From assembly GCA_030248225.1 (NCBI GenBank), contig JASANE010012148.1:1-64000 (forward strand): a DNA stretch of 64,000 nucleotides, written 5' to 3'. Of the stretch, positions 44,516 to 55,020 are shown one piece after another. Position numbers and translations under genes: made by a program. The notes under the pieces were generated by a model, which ran no database searches, was not told the origin of the DNA, and saw nothing but the letters and a program-made list of their open reading frames with translations. The DNA is from Trileptium ribeirensis. Taxonomy: Eukaryota; Nematoda; Enoplea; Enoplida; Thoracostomopsidae. How positions within the stretch are numbered: the stretch's first letter is position 1; every line of letters begins with the position of its first letter.

Positions 44516-45960
44516 TTGTTACATCACAATAGAACCAAATTGGCGCAGCCATTAACTGTGTAATAAGAAATCGTTACCTTTATCAAATTTTACCACCGAT
44601 AGGAAACGGGCTAACGTATATAGTTCCAATAAACAAGAAAAGTAGTCGATCTGCTTCTGTAAATTTCAGACCTACCAGTCTCACTCCGTCTATTAGTAAA
44701 ATCTTCGAAGGTGTCATTCACAATAAGATATTGTACTTAAATGTCAATCGGCTGCTAAACAATCCCTATCATGGGTTTCTTGAAAAACGTTCGACAGTAT
44801 TCCAAATTCTACTTTACCTATAATTTGCTACTAGAATTCTTGACTCTGAAGATGCACTAGATGTACCCGTTAACTTCTCCAAGGATTTCATTGTGTCAAT
44901 CATGAAGCTCTGTTGCGGAAGCTGCGAATGTACGGTTTTCTGATCCTTTACATGGATTGATGAGGAGCTTTCTGTCCAACCACAAACAACGGGTTATTTT
45001 CAATGGCGCTTTTTTATTCTAAGCAATCGTAAGCAGCGGCGTATCTCAACGGAACAGTGTTGGGAGCAGTGTTATTTCTTATTTTTGTTGAAGATATTGA
45101 CGGTTACATTGGATCCCAGCTGTTCAAATTCGGTGAAAATATTGGAATGCCGCTATGCTTGATTTATCGACCGCCTTTTCTGACTGACATCGACGACGTC
45201 CAAAATGACTTAGATGGCTTTCAGTTATGGGCCGACCATTAGTGTCTCACTAAAACAGACAAATGTAGTGTTACATTGTGTTCCCAACAACACATGTGCT
45301 CTGCATAGTCTTGGCGTGAATCTTCTAAACCTAACCACCACTGAACGGGATCTGGATGTCCTATGACAAAACATTTCAAATCGTCCAGTCACTGTGCTAT
45401 CGTTGCCGCAAAGACCCGCCAAATGATTGGATTATTAGGTCGAACAATAAAGATGTGGACAATAAACAAATAGCTGTTTATTCACAAGACGTTAAGACCG
45501 CAGGCTAAATTTACCGTTGTTATATGGTGTCCTTTTTACGAGAGAGATAAATAGGTGATCGAAGCAGTTCAGCGTAAAGCAACCAAATTAGTCCCGTTCC
45601 ACAACAAATTGACCAACAAACCTTGACTTCGACGACTTGGAACACAGATGCTAGAAACTCGGTGGCTTAGAAATGGCCTCATCACATGGGTTGATAAATA
45701 TGGACATTGAAACATTATTCCAACCCTGGCTAGAAAATACCAGTGCGTGATCTCAGCACGAAGTTGATAAAGGTTGGATAGCAGAATCTGGAATATCATT
45801 CCTCAAATATCTGGTATAACCCACAGATTTTCAAAATTGTTATTGTTCATTTTTATTTCGGCAGTTGCGTTAGCAAAAGCAAGTTTACCTTCTTTATTAG
45901 GCGTGTCATCAAAATGCTACGCAGTGCTTCACGATGATAGAAGAAAACTGGAAACGTAGG
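44516..45960 (+). pseudogene. Decayed CR1-like LINE reverse transcriptase
   Basis: Across several frames the plus strand gives VPINKKSSRSASVNFRPTSL with ISKIFEGVIHNKI and HGFLEKRS (about 44610-44800), then traces of motif A near 44870. The QGxVLG region is present as GAVLFLIFVEDIDGY (45060-45105), and a box reading FGEN stands where FADD is expected. The C-terminal part has VIEAVQRKATKLV near 45555-45595, a LETRWLRNGLIT-like stretch near 45650-45685, and a WNIIP motif near 45790. Stops and frameshifts are frequent and both catalytic aspartates of the box are lost. No endonuclease was recognised upstream. Confidence 0.75.
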
Positions 45961-46369
45961 CTTCTCCGGTTGGAATATAAGATGGATGCGCCACGCTAGC
46001 TACAAATCTGAAGCACAGTTTAGCAAAATGAAGTTATCAGATTGCAAAGTAGCGGCAACAACATCGAAGTCTTTGTTAACCGGCTTTGGCTGAACTTCGG
46101 AAACCCATTTTCATAAAGATGGCAGCAAAGTAATCGCATGGTTAACTGGTTTTGTGTTTTTAGTGCCAGCAACATAGGAAAATTTGAATGGCCAGATTTT
46201 TGAGATAATGAAGAAATAAAATCGATGGGCCAACAGACTTGATACCTGACAGACTTGACAAGCCGCTTGGTAGTCGATAAACATAAACAGCTAAGCCATT
46301 TATGTACCTCGAACGGCACTGCAGATCCAAGGTGTTTGTTACTATGTTACACGGCTTTTCTTTATTCGG
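45961..46369. other. Spacer between converging LINE remnants
   Basis: Domainless frames on the minus strand; probably decayed LINE 3' sequence from either side. Confidence 0.35.
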
Positions 46370-46990
46370 ATCGAAGTGCAAACCCGTAGATTCCGCTTGT
46401 GCGGATTTCAGTGATCGTTTGGCTGTAAAGAGAAGGAGGCGGCAGTACGAGAATGTTTCACAGATGTGATAACGCAGCGGAGACATGGAGTTTAATCTTG
46501 AATGTTTTTATGTTTGGGGCAGCGACAATTTCGGGACTAAGATTGTTCCAGCGCTTCACAGCGCAATAGGCGAAAGCAAATCGTGCACAGTCAATTTGTG
46601 GAGTGAATCGAGCACGTAGCTTGAATCGACGACCTCATAGGCGGTCATCAGGAGCAAGATAAAAAAGCGTGATAAGGGTGTATCGGCAAGCCCACGGACT
46701 ATACGATATATCATTATTATATCAGCGCGTTGACGTCTTGTTTGTAGCGACTGTAGTTGTAACTGTTCAAGGTGCTGATTATAATCTAGCCCAACCATAT
46801 CCGGCAGCATACGTGTTGCTTGTCGATGTTCACCTTCAATAAGCGTTATATGTACCTTCTTCGCCACCATCCATTATGCAGTATTGAATTTGACCATTTG
46901 TTTGCGCAGGAAAAGATGATGGCAGGCCGATTGTTCTCGGCCATGCGGATTGAATGACAATGTGAATATTGAGCTTCGTTCTGAAAGTTA
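46370..46990 (-). pseudogene. LINE ORF2 C-terminal fragment (third of three in a row)
   Basis: On the minus strand: EGEHRQATRMLPDMVGL, LQLQSLQTRRQRADIIMIYR (46870-46556), followed in another frame by a WNNLSPEIVAAP-like stretch and TFKIKL. This is the LINE C-terminal region again, overlapping in content with the fragment at 47020-47745, so it derives from a separate insertion. Confidence 0.7.
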
Positions 46991-47019
46991 AGATCAGGGC
47001 AGAGACACCAGCACCTCAG

Positions 47020-47745
47020 CTACAAATCCGGTAGTGCATTCGAATTGTGTAGGCGACGTTTGAACTCTGCCAGACTTGGGGAAGCTACAACGGATGACGG
47101 AAGAGAATTCCATAGCTGTACATTTCTGTATGCAAAGCTGAATCTGGAGCAATTACGTCGCGGAGAAAAGCGGGGTCGTAACTTGAAGTGGTGCCCACGA
47201 AGACCACTGGATGGAGCGGGATAAAAGTAACGAAGGATATTTGCTCCGACTAGACCGTTTAGATAAATCATAAGATCTGATCTATGGTGGCGTGTTTCAA
47301 TGGATTGCAGGCCGAGATAACGTAATCGTTCATGGGTGTGCAATTGAGTGAACAAGCTTGGTTGCTCGTCGCTGAGTGTCCTCCAGTTGTTTTATGTCCC
47401 GGGCGTAATAAGGACACCAAGCTGTAAATGCGTACTCAAGTCGAGATCTTATGAGTGCTTTATAGATGGGAAGAAAAATTGTTCCAGTGATTGACACAAA
47501 AGGTCGACGAATAAGTCCGATGATGGTGTTGCATTTTTTGTAATTTCACCACAGTGATGAGATGACTTAAGGTCTGTGCTGACAACAACGCCCAAATCCA
47601 TTTGTGACTGAACCGATGGAATTATGTCGCCTTTCATCAGGTAATCCGTAGCGGGATTTATAGCTCCAATATGCAAGCATGTGCATTTGGAAACATTGAA
47701 AGACATCTGCCAAACTTGCGTTTTGGCAAATATCCCTGGCATACC
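47020..47745 (-). pseudogene. LINE ORF2 C-terminal fragment (second of three)
   Basis: On the minus strand: WQMSFNVSKCTCLHIGAINP and QMDLGVVVSTDLKSSHHC, then a frame (47355-47020) with ERLRYLGLQSIETRHHRSDL, LWNSLPSSVVASPS and FKRRLHNSNALPDL at the stop. It starts abruptly just after the preceding LINE fragment's LVRSRLEYACCVW block, which in an intact element would come later than this fragment's start. So two insertions abut. Confidence 0.75.
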
Positions 47746-50640
47746 GACGGCACCACACACAGCAGGCGTATTCAAGACGGGAGCGTACAAGAGAGCAATA
47801 TAATGGAAGAAAAGAGCGTTTATAAAGATACTCGAAATGACGTCGAATAAGCCGGAGTATCAGTTCACATTTTCATACAACCTCCGAGCAGTACTGAGAG
47901 CATTTTTAATTGTCACATATAGTTACCCCCAAGGTCCATTTCGGCGTGCTTATTAGCTATGGGGTTACTATCTAAAGTATATTGCTAACAGGGGTTGATG
48001 CTACCTACATGTAAACAGGCACATTTCGAGCAGTTAAACTCCATTTCACTATCCTGGCGCCATTGATACAAACCTTGCAGGTCATTATTGAAATCTGCGC
48101 AATCTATCACATAATTATTTTTGTGAAGACGACGGCATGTTTTTGTATCGTCAGCAAACTTAAATACCTATGCAGAAGTGTATTTCATGAAACCATATTG
48201 GCTTTTTATAATAATGTTGTTTTGATTAGCATATTCAGTGACTTTGTCGGCTATTATCTTTTCCATTACTTTGAAGATTGTAGAGGTTACCGAAATGGGC
48301 CTACAGTTGTTTACACGATCCGGCTACCCATTTTATGCAGTGCTGTTACGTGTGCGCAACGCCAGTCGCCTGGCAATGTGGTAGCAGATAGCGAAAGAAC
48401 GAACATTTTAACTAATATAAAATTAATACGTCAACACAATGGTACAGTACTCGGTTTGCTACACCGTCCGATCCAGGACTGGAGGTTAGTCGGAGATATT
48501 TCACGTATTTGTGGACGATGCCCTCGGTAAAACTGACGGTGAGCAATACTGCTTGAAATTTTACTATACATGGCGGTATAGCTATGTGGTTGTCTACGGT
48601 GTAAAGCAAAAAATATACCCAAGACATTAGCTATTTCGGTGTCACTGGTGATGTAAGTATTATTGTATTGAAACGGGCCTATTGTCAGGCGAGTTCGGTT
48701 AGCATTAAAGTATGCCCAAATTGCTTTTGTGTCATGTCTTACATTATCAGCTAAAAGACGCACGAAGTTTCGTTTAGCATTACGAATTTAGGTGTCGGCG
48801 AGATTTACGTAGGTATTGTTGAAGGTGGATGACAAACCCCAGATTGCGTTCATATTTACAGAATGACGAGGACTGAGCTTTCAGTGCTTTACTTGTACGC
48901 ATGTTTGCTCACCTGGACTTAGCGATGTCTTGATACTTTACTAGTATAGCTGGAACATATTGTACTACTGCAGATTGAAGGGTATTTATTACCTCTCGCA
49001 AATCGACATTTGTATTAATAGGGCTGGCATTAGAGCTTGTAATCTGTTCACGAATGTGGTGGTTTAACCTTTGCCAGTTTGCATTATGGGAGCGTAACAG
49101 GTTTAGTGTAGTGTTTGGAATAATTGGTGCATTACAGTAAAGCTTAAAGGTAATGGAGAAACGGTCACTCCATCCGACACCAGATCCCACAACAACGTCA
49201 GATACTACATATTCGTCATTTGAGACCACGAGATCTAGTGTATTTGCATCGTGATGGGTTGCGTCGGTTACGTATTTGTACAAACCTGCCTCATGGATAG
49301 CGTCCATGAAGCTGTCACACTTCGGCGGTCAAGTAAAATTAGTATATCTCTTTGAAATCACCTGCTACAACACATATTTACAGTTTTCTTTGCAGCAATT
49401 ACGAATAACGGAACATAGGATGTTGTTTTTAGTGTCATTTGATTCAGCACGATACATTACACCAACAAGAGCGTTTTCATTGTTTTTGTGCGTTATACAG
49501 TAGAAAATGCAGTCGTCATTGTTTGTTGCAAAGTTGTCGACAGATCGCGGGCCGTGACTGCTCAGAACATATACCAATATACCACCACCACGAGTAGCTC
49601 TATCAGCGCGATACGAAGTATGGTTTGGTATGTGTAATTCATCATCTGGGTTAGAAACTTGTGTCCATGACTCCGTAATTATTACCACATTCGGGAGATC
49701 ATGTGTGTTAATAACAAGTTTAAGCTACTGGAGTTTGTTCATTATATATACACTACGGGCATTGTAATATAAGCATTTTAAATATGTGTTGTTTTGCTTA
49801 TGTGACGTCGAACCACGTTGACATAACGATAGGTCGCCATAACTAGATATAAAAGCGTAATAACTAAAACCGAATACAGTTCTCAGGCTGACAGCAGTAG
49901 AACTGTATAATAAAACATTAGAAATATATATGGTTTAGTAAATTCATTAAATATTTCAGCATTTGGTTTCCCTGCCACACATGTATTGTCTAAAGCATTA
50001 ACTGAAACAGGCATATCGACGAATCTATATCTCATCTGAAGCAGTGATTGTTCCTGCCGTGCATTTTGATCTGACTGATGTCGAGCCCCCAGGAGCGCGT
50101 TTGACATTTTCTCTCTGGGCTATACGTATTTTGAGTTTTTTAATGAGCTTATTTTCTTTTTGGTGGCGTTTCATTAAATCAAGCTTTATATAACATAATT
50201 TAAAATCTGCATTTTTTCTAAAATTAGTAGACAAGCCCAACAATTTGTAGCGATCACAGCTAGAAGACAGTACCAGTGTTAGAAGTCAACTTTTTTCCCG
50301 TAAACCGAGTTTCCAAACCGAAATTTATGCATTACTTTAATATCGGACACTCCGATGGAATTAAATAATCGTGCAATTTAATCACCGTCACTTTCAGTTG
50401 CGGACTCGGCCAGAGCAAATACAATAACACTTTGTTTGCGTCGTTCGATTTCGTTAAATTCCGAGACCGTTTTGTTGATGATATCCTCATTTAATACCTC
50501 ACTTTGTCCTACATTGGTATCAGCCTCAAGAGCATCTATGCGTTCTTCTAATTGAGCCTGACGTTTTTCGAGGGCATTTTGACGACTGGTAGGGTTAGCA
50601 TTTAGAACTCAACTAGTAGCGAAATGTACTTGTTGAAATG
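47746..50640 (-). mobile_element. Decayed CR1/L2-like LINE with ORF1 and ORF2 remnants, RT core deleted
   Basis: Order on the minus strand: ORF1 remnant (about 50620-49930) with a coiled-coil stretch (EKRQAQLEERIDALEA) and ERRKQSVIVFALAES, then endonuclease (about 49770-48909). A linker follows (48763-48431, with WAYFNANR and SDTEIANVLGIFF). The reverse transcriptase then carries WRCAHVTALHK and a fingers block, followed directly by FKFADDT near 48145-48165. The RT region between the fingers and the FADD box is missing. It ends in YCSLVRSRLEYACCVW at about 47765. Many stops. Confidence 0.78.
48909..49688 (-). pseudogene. LINE endonuclease domain (two frames)
   Basis: Frame 49688-49365 carries VIITESWTQ (catalytic E motif), YRADRATRGGGILVYV and GVMYRAES. 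Frame 49307-48909 carries ANTLDLVVSND and a GWSDRFSI stretch where SDH is expected, so the histidine is changed to arginine. The GDFN segment between them is broken. This belongs to the LINE at 47746-50640. Confidence 0.75.
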
Positions 50641-51500
50641 TTGCTCTTACCACGTGGAGTCAAAAACTGGCTATGCGACGTCGCCATCTGCGGTAATTAA
50701 TGAAGAACTTCAGTTAGCCCCGGGCCATTCATCGACAAGTGAATGATTTTTAGCAAACAAAATGACGTATGATGCTCAGCTGCGGTTTAGAAACCCTGAT
50801 GTTAGCTAGCGCGGTTCAACAATATTCAAACAGTTGTCCGCCTCTACGACGCGATCATAGAGGGCCCCAGGTCCAGCGTGGAAGCGAACGGGAAATATCT
50901 GGAGAATTTCCCCGGGTTACCTGGGGTTAGCCTTCCCAAAAATCAACTGGGGTATCTTGAATTGCATTTTATCATGTTATCTTATTTCTATTGCATACTT
51001 TTATTTACCTGATCGAAATGCTATTTCTACAGGCCGTACATAACTTTCCTTAGGATTTTGTCATGAATAGTCGAAATACAAGTTATATAAGTAACACAGA
51101 CGAATACCTAATAAACGCATATTGATATATTAATTCAAAGTATATAAAGTAAAGGGGAGTGAAGACGACCACAGGGGTGAAGTTTACCAAAACTGAAACC
51201 ATTGATTACGCTAATGTGGCAAGTCTGGGAGACTATGTATGTGCTACTGGTAAGGTATGTTTTAAAAGCAGAGCCGTTACCAATGATGTGTGATCAACTG
51301 CAACAGAATAGCTCATATAGGTAGTAGGTAAATAGTGTCTAATTCGAGCCGGTTATTAGACAAAAAATGTAGACAAATAAGTATATATGGCCCTCATCGG
51401 AAACAGGGTTTAGATTTGTAAAAATGATCAAACTGGACGCCAAAACTGTGGAAACAATTATAAAATTGATGCACATTACGCTGCAACCTCAGTCAGTCAT
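50641..51500. other. Spacer, no supported gene
   Basis: A patch at about 50910-50960 (CCCCGGGTTACCTGGGGTTAG) resembles patches near 28430 and 33310. At 51060-51100 an inverted TATTTCGACTATTCATGA relates to the 28/34-kb repeat. Confidence 0.4.
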
Positions 51501-51691
51501 ACTGCGAATTACGATCTGCCACGTGGTCCTATAGGTTGGAAGAAATCGAATATTCACCATCAACATTGGAACAGGCTGCCAATTCCATTGTTCGAGAGCA
51601 GACCCATGAACGAAAATTCGCTAGGATGTTCGGTGTGCCTAAGACAACTCTTCACAGCGTAGTAGCTGCAAAACGCTCTGGTGTACAATAA
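51500..51691 (+). pseudogene. Relic psq-type helix-turn-helix, probably from a pogo/CENP-B-like transposase
   Basis: From 51548 the plus strand reads EYSPSTLEQAANSIVREQ, then KFARMFGVPKTTLHSVVAAKRSG and a stop at 51691. The pattern (helix, small-residue turn, GVPKTTLH recognition helix) is that of the psq helix-turn-helix DNA-binding domain found at the N-terminus of pogo/Tigger/CENP-B-like transposases and some host regulators. Just upstream, in another frame, LPRGPIGWKK (about 51515-51545) would be a natural N-terminus, so a frameshift separates the two. No DDE domain is seen downstream. A transposon relic is more likely than a host gene. Confidence 0.55.
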
Positions 51692-52640
51692 AATAATGTG
51701 GTCCACATTCAGAACATGGAATGGCCAGACTATAATTGCGTTTAAGTAAGATTGCCAAAAAGAAACCTTTACAAGATGGTCCGTATATTGCAACTAAGGA
51801 GCGACCGGAGTCACGAATTCAAACAGAATAGCACAATTCACACACACAGAATCTACTAAATTGGAGAATATAAATCACTATTGTGTATACTACGTGAAAT
51901 CAGTAGTCGAAGTGAATTACACAAAGAAATTAGCATAACTAGCCTTAGAACATTTATACAAACAAGCTTTAGTGAGTTAATTTCTAACAAGAAACAACAA
52001 CAGTAAATTTTAAATGCAAACCTACATAAGTAACCGTAGATCTTAATAAGCTTAAATTTTAATTTTAGGGTAGGGACAGTGTGCTAGGCAATTTTTCGTT
52101 TGGCCTAGTGGCAGGTGTTTGGCGACGCAAAGGATAACAACTGTTAGGTAGATATCCTTGCCTAATTTCATAACAGTGATAAAGCTGTTATATTCGATAA
52201 CGGTTGAAAAGTCGGCTGGGAATGCAATGTTTTATTATTTTTTACATAGTACTTCCACAGTATCGTTTTAAATACTATCGTACCACTAGCTATGTATTTA
52301 ACAGCTGAATACAATAAAACCGACATCCAAAAAAATTTATTTGATTACCAGTGAATAAATATTATCAAACTTATTTGTGGATTTACTGATTAAACATGTG
52401 GTCAAAGTAATTATGAGGGTCGAAAGTGCGTTGTGTTTCATGTTGTTCTCGATATATTAAGCTTTACCCTAAGCTTAAGTCGGGGGAGGGGGGTTGCTGC
52501 TTTAAGCTACTTTTTTTCTAGCTATATAATGTCCAGCCCTTCAGGGTCACATGGGCCAAATGTGTTACCTTACACGCGAAGACACCAGCCAGTTAAGTCC
52601 TACAATTATATTAGTATACAAATTTCAGATTTAGATTTCC
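51692..52640. other. AT-rich spacer, no supported gene
   Basis: No domain or clear repeat recognised. Confidence 0.35.
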
Positions 52641-53260
52641 TCAAAGAAACTAGCTGAAATAAAGGGACAATTATACGCTTCCTCGCATAACTCATACAGA
52701 AAGAAGTATATTGAATGCGTTCGAAATTGATCAGCATTTGTAGTTGAGACAAAAAACACAAATAAAGATATCTAGCGACTGTTTCTTTCAGCATAGAAAT
52801 AAGGGCTGAGTGATCAGCATCAAGGACCAGGATTAAATGCCCTTGACATTCCTCCAACAAAATTCCTAAGAAAATTTGCAAGCCTAAAAAGCAACTTAAG
52901 TTGATAACACACTGTTGAATGTATTCAAAATTGATCACTGCATTTTTAGCTAAGAGAAGAAAACACACATAAATAGATCTAACGTCTGTTTCTTACACAA
53001 CACAGTAATTTCGGTCGAGCGTTAGTTCAGAGAGCATCATGGACTCAAGATTTAATGTCCTCCACATCATCCCTCCGGCCCATGTCACCTTTGGGAGCCG
53101 TACATTACAACGTTAGCAAAAAGAACAGCTTAGACTGTAGATCAACTGAATTTCTATGAAAATTAGTAAGACTAAATTGATTACTGGTTTTTTAGTTGAG
53201 CGAAGAAAACACGAATAAAGAGACCTGCCTATGTCACATTAGGGGCTTTTCGTTTTTGCG
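52641..53260. repeat. Diverged monomers of the 218-bp satellite
   Basis: Anchor stretches near 52824 (AAATGCCCTTGACATTCCTCC) and 53038 (ATGGACTCAAGATTTAATGTCCTCCACATCATCC), 214 bp apart, plus GTTTCTTTCAGCATAG and GTTTCTTACACAACACAGTAATTT, match the monomer of the 55-57.6 kb array with much divergence. Confidence 0.7.
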
Positions 53261-53394
53261 TCAGAAATTATATTACATTTTTGTGTGTCCCATATATTAG
53301 ACATACATTTTGTGTATTTTGTTTTTCAAATTTTCCCGATTTCCCGTTTTGCAGTTTCCTATACCCTAAACCAGTACAATTTGAGACGTCAGAT

Positions 53395-53580
53395 GTACGG
53401 GAGATTGGGAAAACATGAAATTGAGAAAACTGGAGATTGGGAACACGAGAAACTGGGAAAACAAGCAATTGCGAACCGGGAGAAGGGGAGTACGAGAAGT
53501 TAGGAAAGCGGGAAATTAGCAAAACGAAAAATCACGAAAATGAAAATTTATGGAAATCGGAAGCTTGAGAAACGGGAATT
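53395..53580. repeat. GA-rich degenerate minisatellite
   Basis: Loose 15-17 bp periodicity of GAGAAACTGGGAAAAC-like words. It is followed after position 53585 by CT-rich sequence of mirrored sense (to about 54120), so the two halves are inverted relative to each other. Confidence 0.7.
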
Positions 53581-53625
53581 TCCAGATCTAGACTTCCTTG
53601 CTTTCCGAGGTTCACACTTCCCATT

Positions 53626-53921
53626 TTAACCCGTTCGCTGCCGGGCCCGGAAATTTTCGGGCTAGCGTTTTTTAAAAAAATTGTATTGGTAGTTTTTGCA
53701 TAATTTTCCCTCCAAACATGAAATGATTAAAGGGAAAATTGATTAGTGAGAGTGTGATACTTGTGCTACACGCCACATGTATCGTTTCGTTTTCACACGT
53801 ACGCCGGACATATATTTTGACATATCTTTAAAATTTACGACAGCCCGTAAATTTACGGGCCGTCAAGTTTTTTGAAAACTGCATGCCCGTAAAATTACGG
53901 GCTCGGCAGCGAAAGGGTTAA
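53626..53921. mobile_element. piggyBac-type MITE, 288 bp, TTAA target duplications
   Basis: The element runs from 53630 to 53917 between TTAA (53626-53629) and TTAA (53918-53921). Inverted ends are CCCGTTCGCTGCCGGGCCCG and, from the right end, CCCTTTCGCTGCCGAGCCCG: 18 of 20 match, and the match extends further. TTAA duplication and CCC(T/G)TT ends are the piggyBac signature. It carries three 18-bp palindromic words of the form GCCCGNAAATTTNCGGGC at about 53645, 53843 (perfect) and 53885. No coding frame. Confidence 0.88.
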
Positions 53922-53934
53922 GAACTTCCCTGTT

Positions 53935-54120
53935 TTTCAATATTTTTATATTCTCCAATACTACGATTTCTCTACAGTTTCGTGTTTCAGCATTTCCCCC
54001 ACATTTTCCCGTTTCTGTATCTTAGTGTTTCCAAATATTATGTCGTTTCGCCACTTTAGAGCTGTTTTCCAGTATTTTCCGTATTCCGGGATTCTCTGTT
54101 TAACCAGTTTTTCTTAACGA
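53935..54120. repeat. CT-rich degenerate minisatellite (inverse of 53395-53580)
   Basis: Words such as TTTCTCTACAGTTTCGTGTTTCAG and CATTTTCCCGTTTCTG are reverse complements of the GA-rich tract's style. Together with 53585-53625 it forms the other arm of a mirrored tract, into which the piggyBac MITE inserted. Confidence 0.6.
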
Positions 54121-54299
54121 TGAGCCGACCTTATTACCAATATATAGGCCTAGGGGTTGGCTCTTCCCAGGGGGCTTGTATTTTCGGTTTTGCATTTTAT
54201 TATTGTACATCGAGCAATCGCGAAATGGGCACGCTGATAGCTGTAAAGCTCTAATTTTAGGCTGCAAATGTTACTTTAAATAGCTAACTTTTATTTTAG

Positions 54300-55020
54300 A
54301 TTTTAATAAAGGGTTCCAGGGGTTTTACGGTCTACGAAGTTGAATTCCATAATTGTGCAGTCTGTCTTTATTTGTCAGATTAGTACACTAAATACAACCA
54401 TCGATATCTACAACTTTTCAGAACAATACTTTTTATGGGACCTTTCCCAGGGCCGCTGCGAAAATGACCATGGTATAGTGATCTTGTTCTAGAAATCAAT
54501 TTTTCAAATTTCCTCATGTTATTAATGTTTTATGCATTCAAGAGAGTATTTTACGTTATAAACATCCAAAATACTGATGTTATCTAGAGTCGGACTGGAG
54601 CATGCTATAACATTTAAAAGGGTTTCATGGGTTTTACGATTGACCAACTTGATTTCTAGAAATGCGTAGTCTGTCTTCGTTTGTTAGGTTATGTATTGCG
54701 TGCAAGCCATCAATTTTTCGGTACACTGAATACGACAATTTGGTTATCAGCAATCCACCACGAATAGTTCATGCATTTTTCAGGGGTTTTAGGGTCGATG
54801 AACACCAGTTCCTGAATATTGTTTGTCTTCGGTTGCTGAGTTATGCAGGTGCTAGGCATCAAGTGTGATCCACATATATATTTTAGTACACTGAATACAA
54901 CCATCGGGCTCTATAACTTTTCAGAAAAATACTTTTATTGGGACTTCTCCCAGGACCGCTGCGAGCCTGAATATGGTACAGTGATATTTTTCTTGAAATA
55001 AATTTTTCAAATTTCGTCAA
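54300..55020. repeat. Degenerate repeat family with GGGTTTTACGGTC(G/T)AC.. and CTGTCTTC.TTTGTT words
   Basis: Similar blocks at about 54310-54380, 54620-54690 and 54783-54830, and again at 38455-38520. A second word, CCAGG(G/A)CCGCTGCGA...TTTTTCAAATTTC, occurs at about 54450-54520 and 54945-55020 and in diverged form near 38190-38270. Confidence 0.6.
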
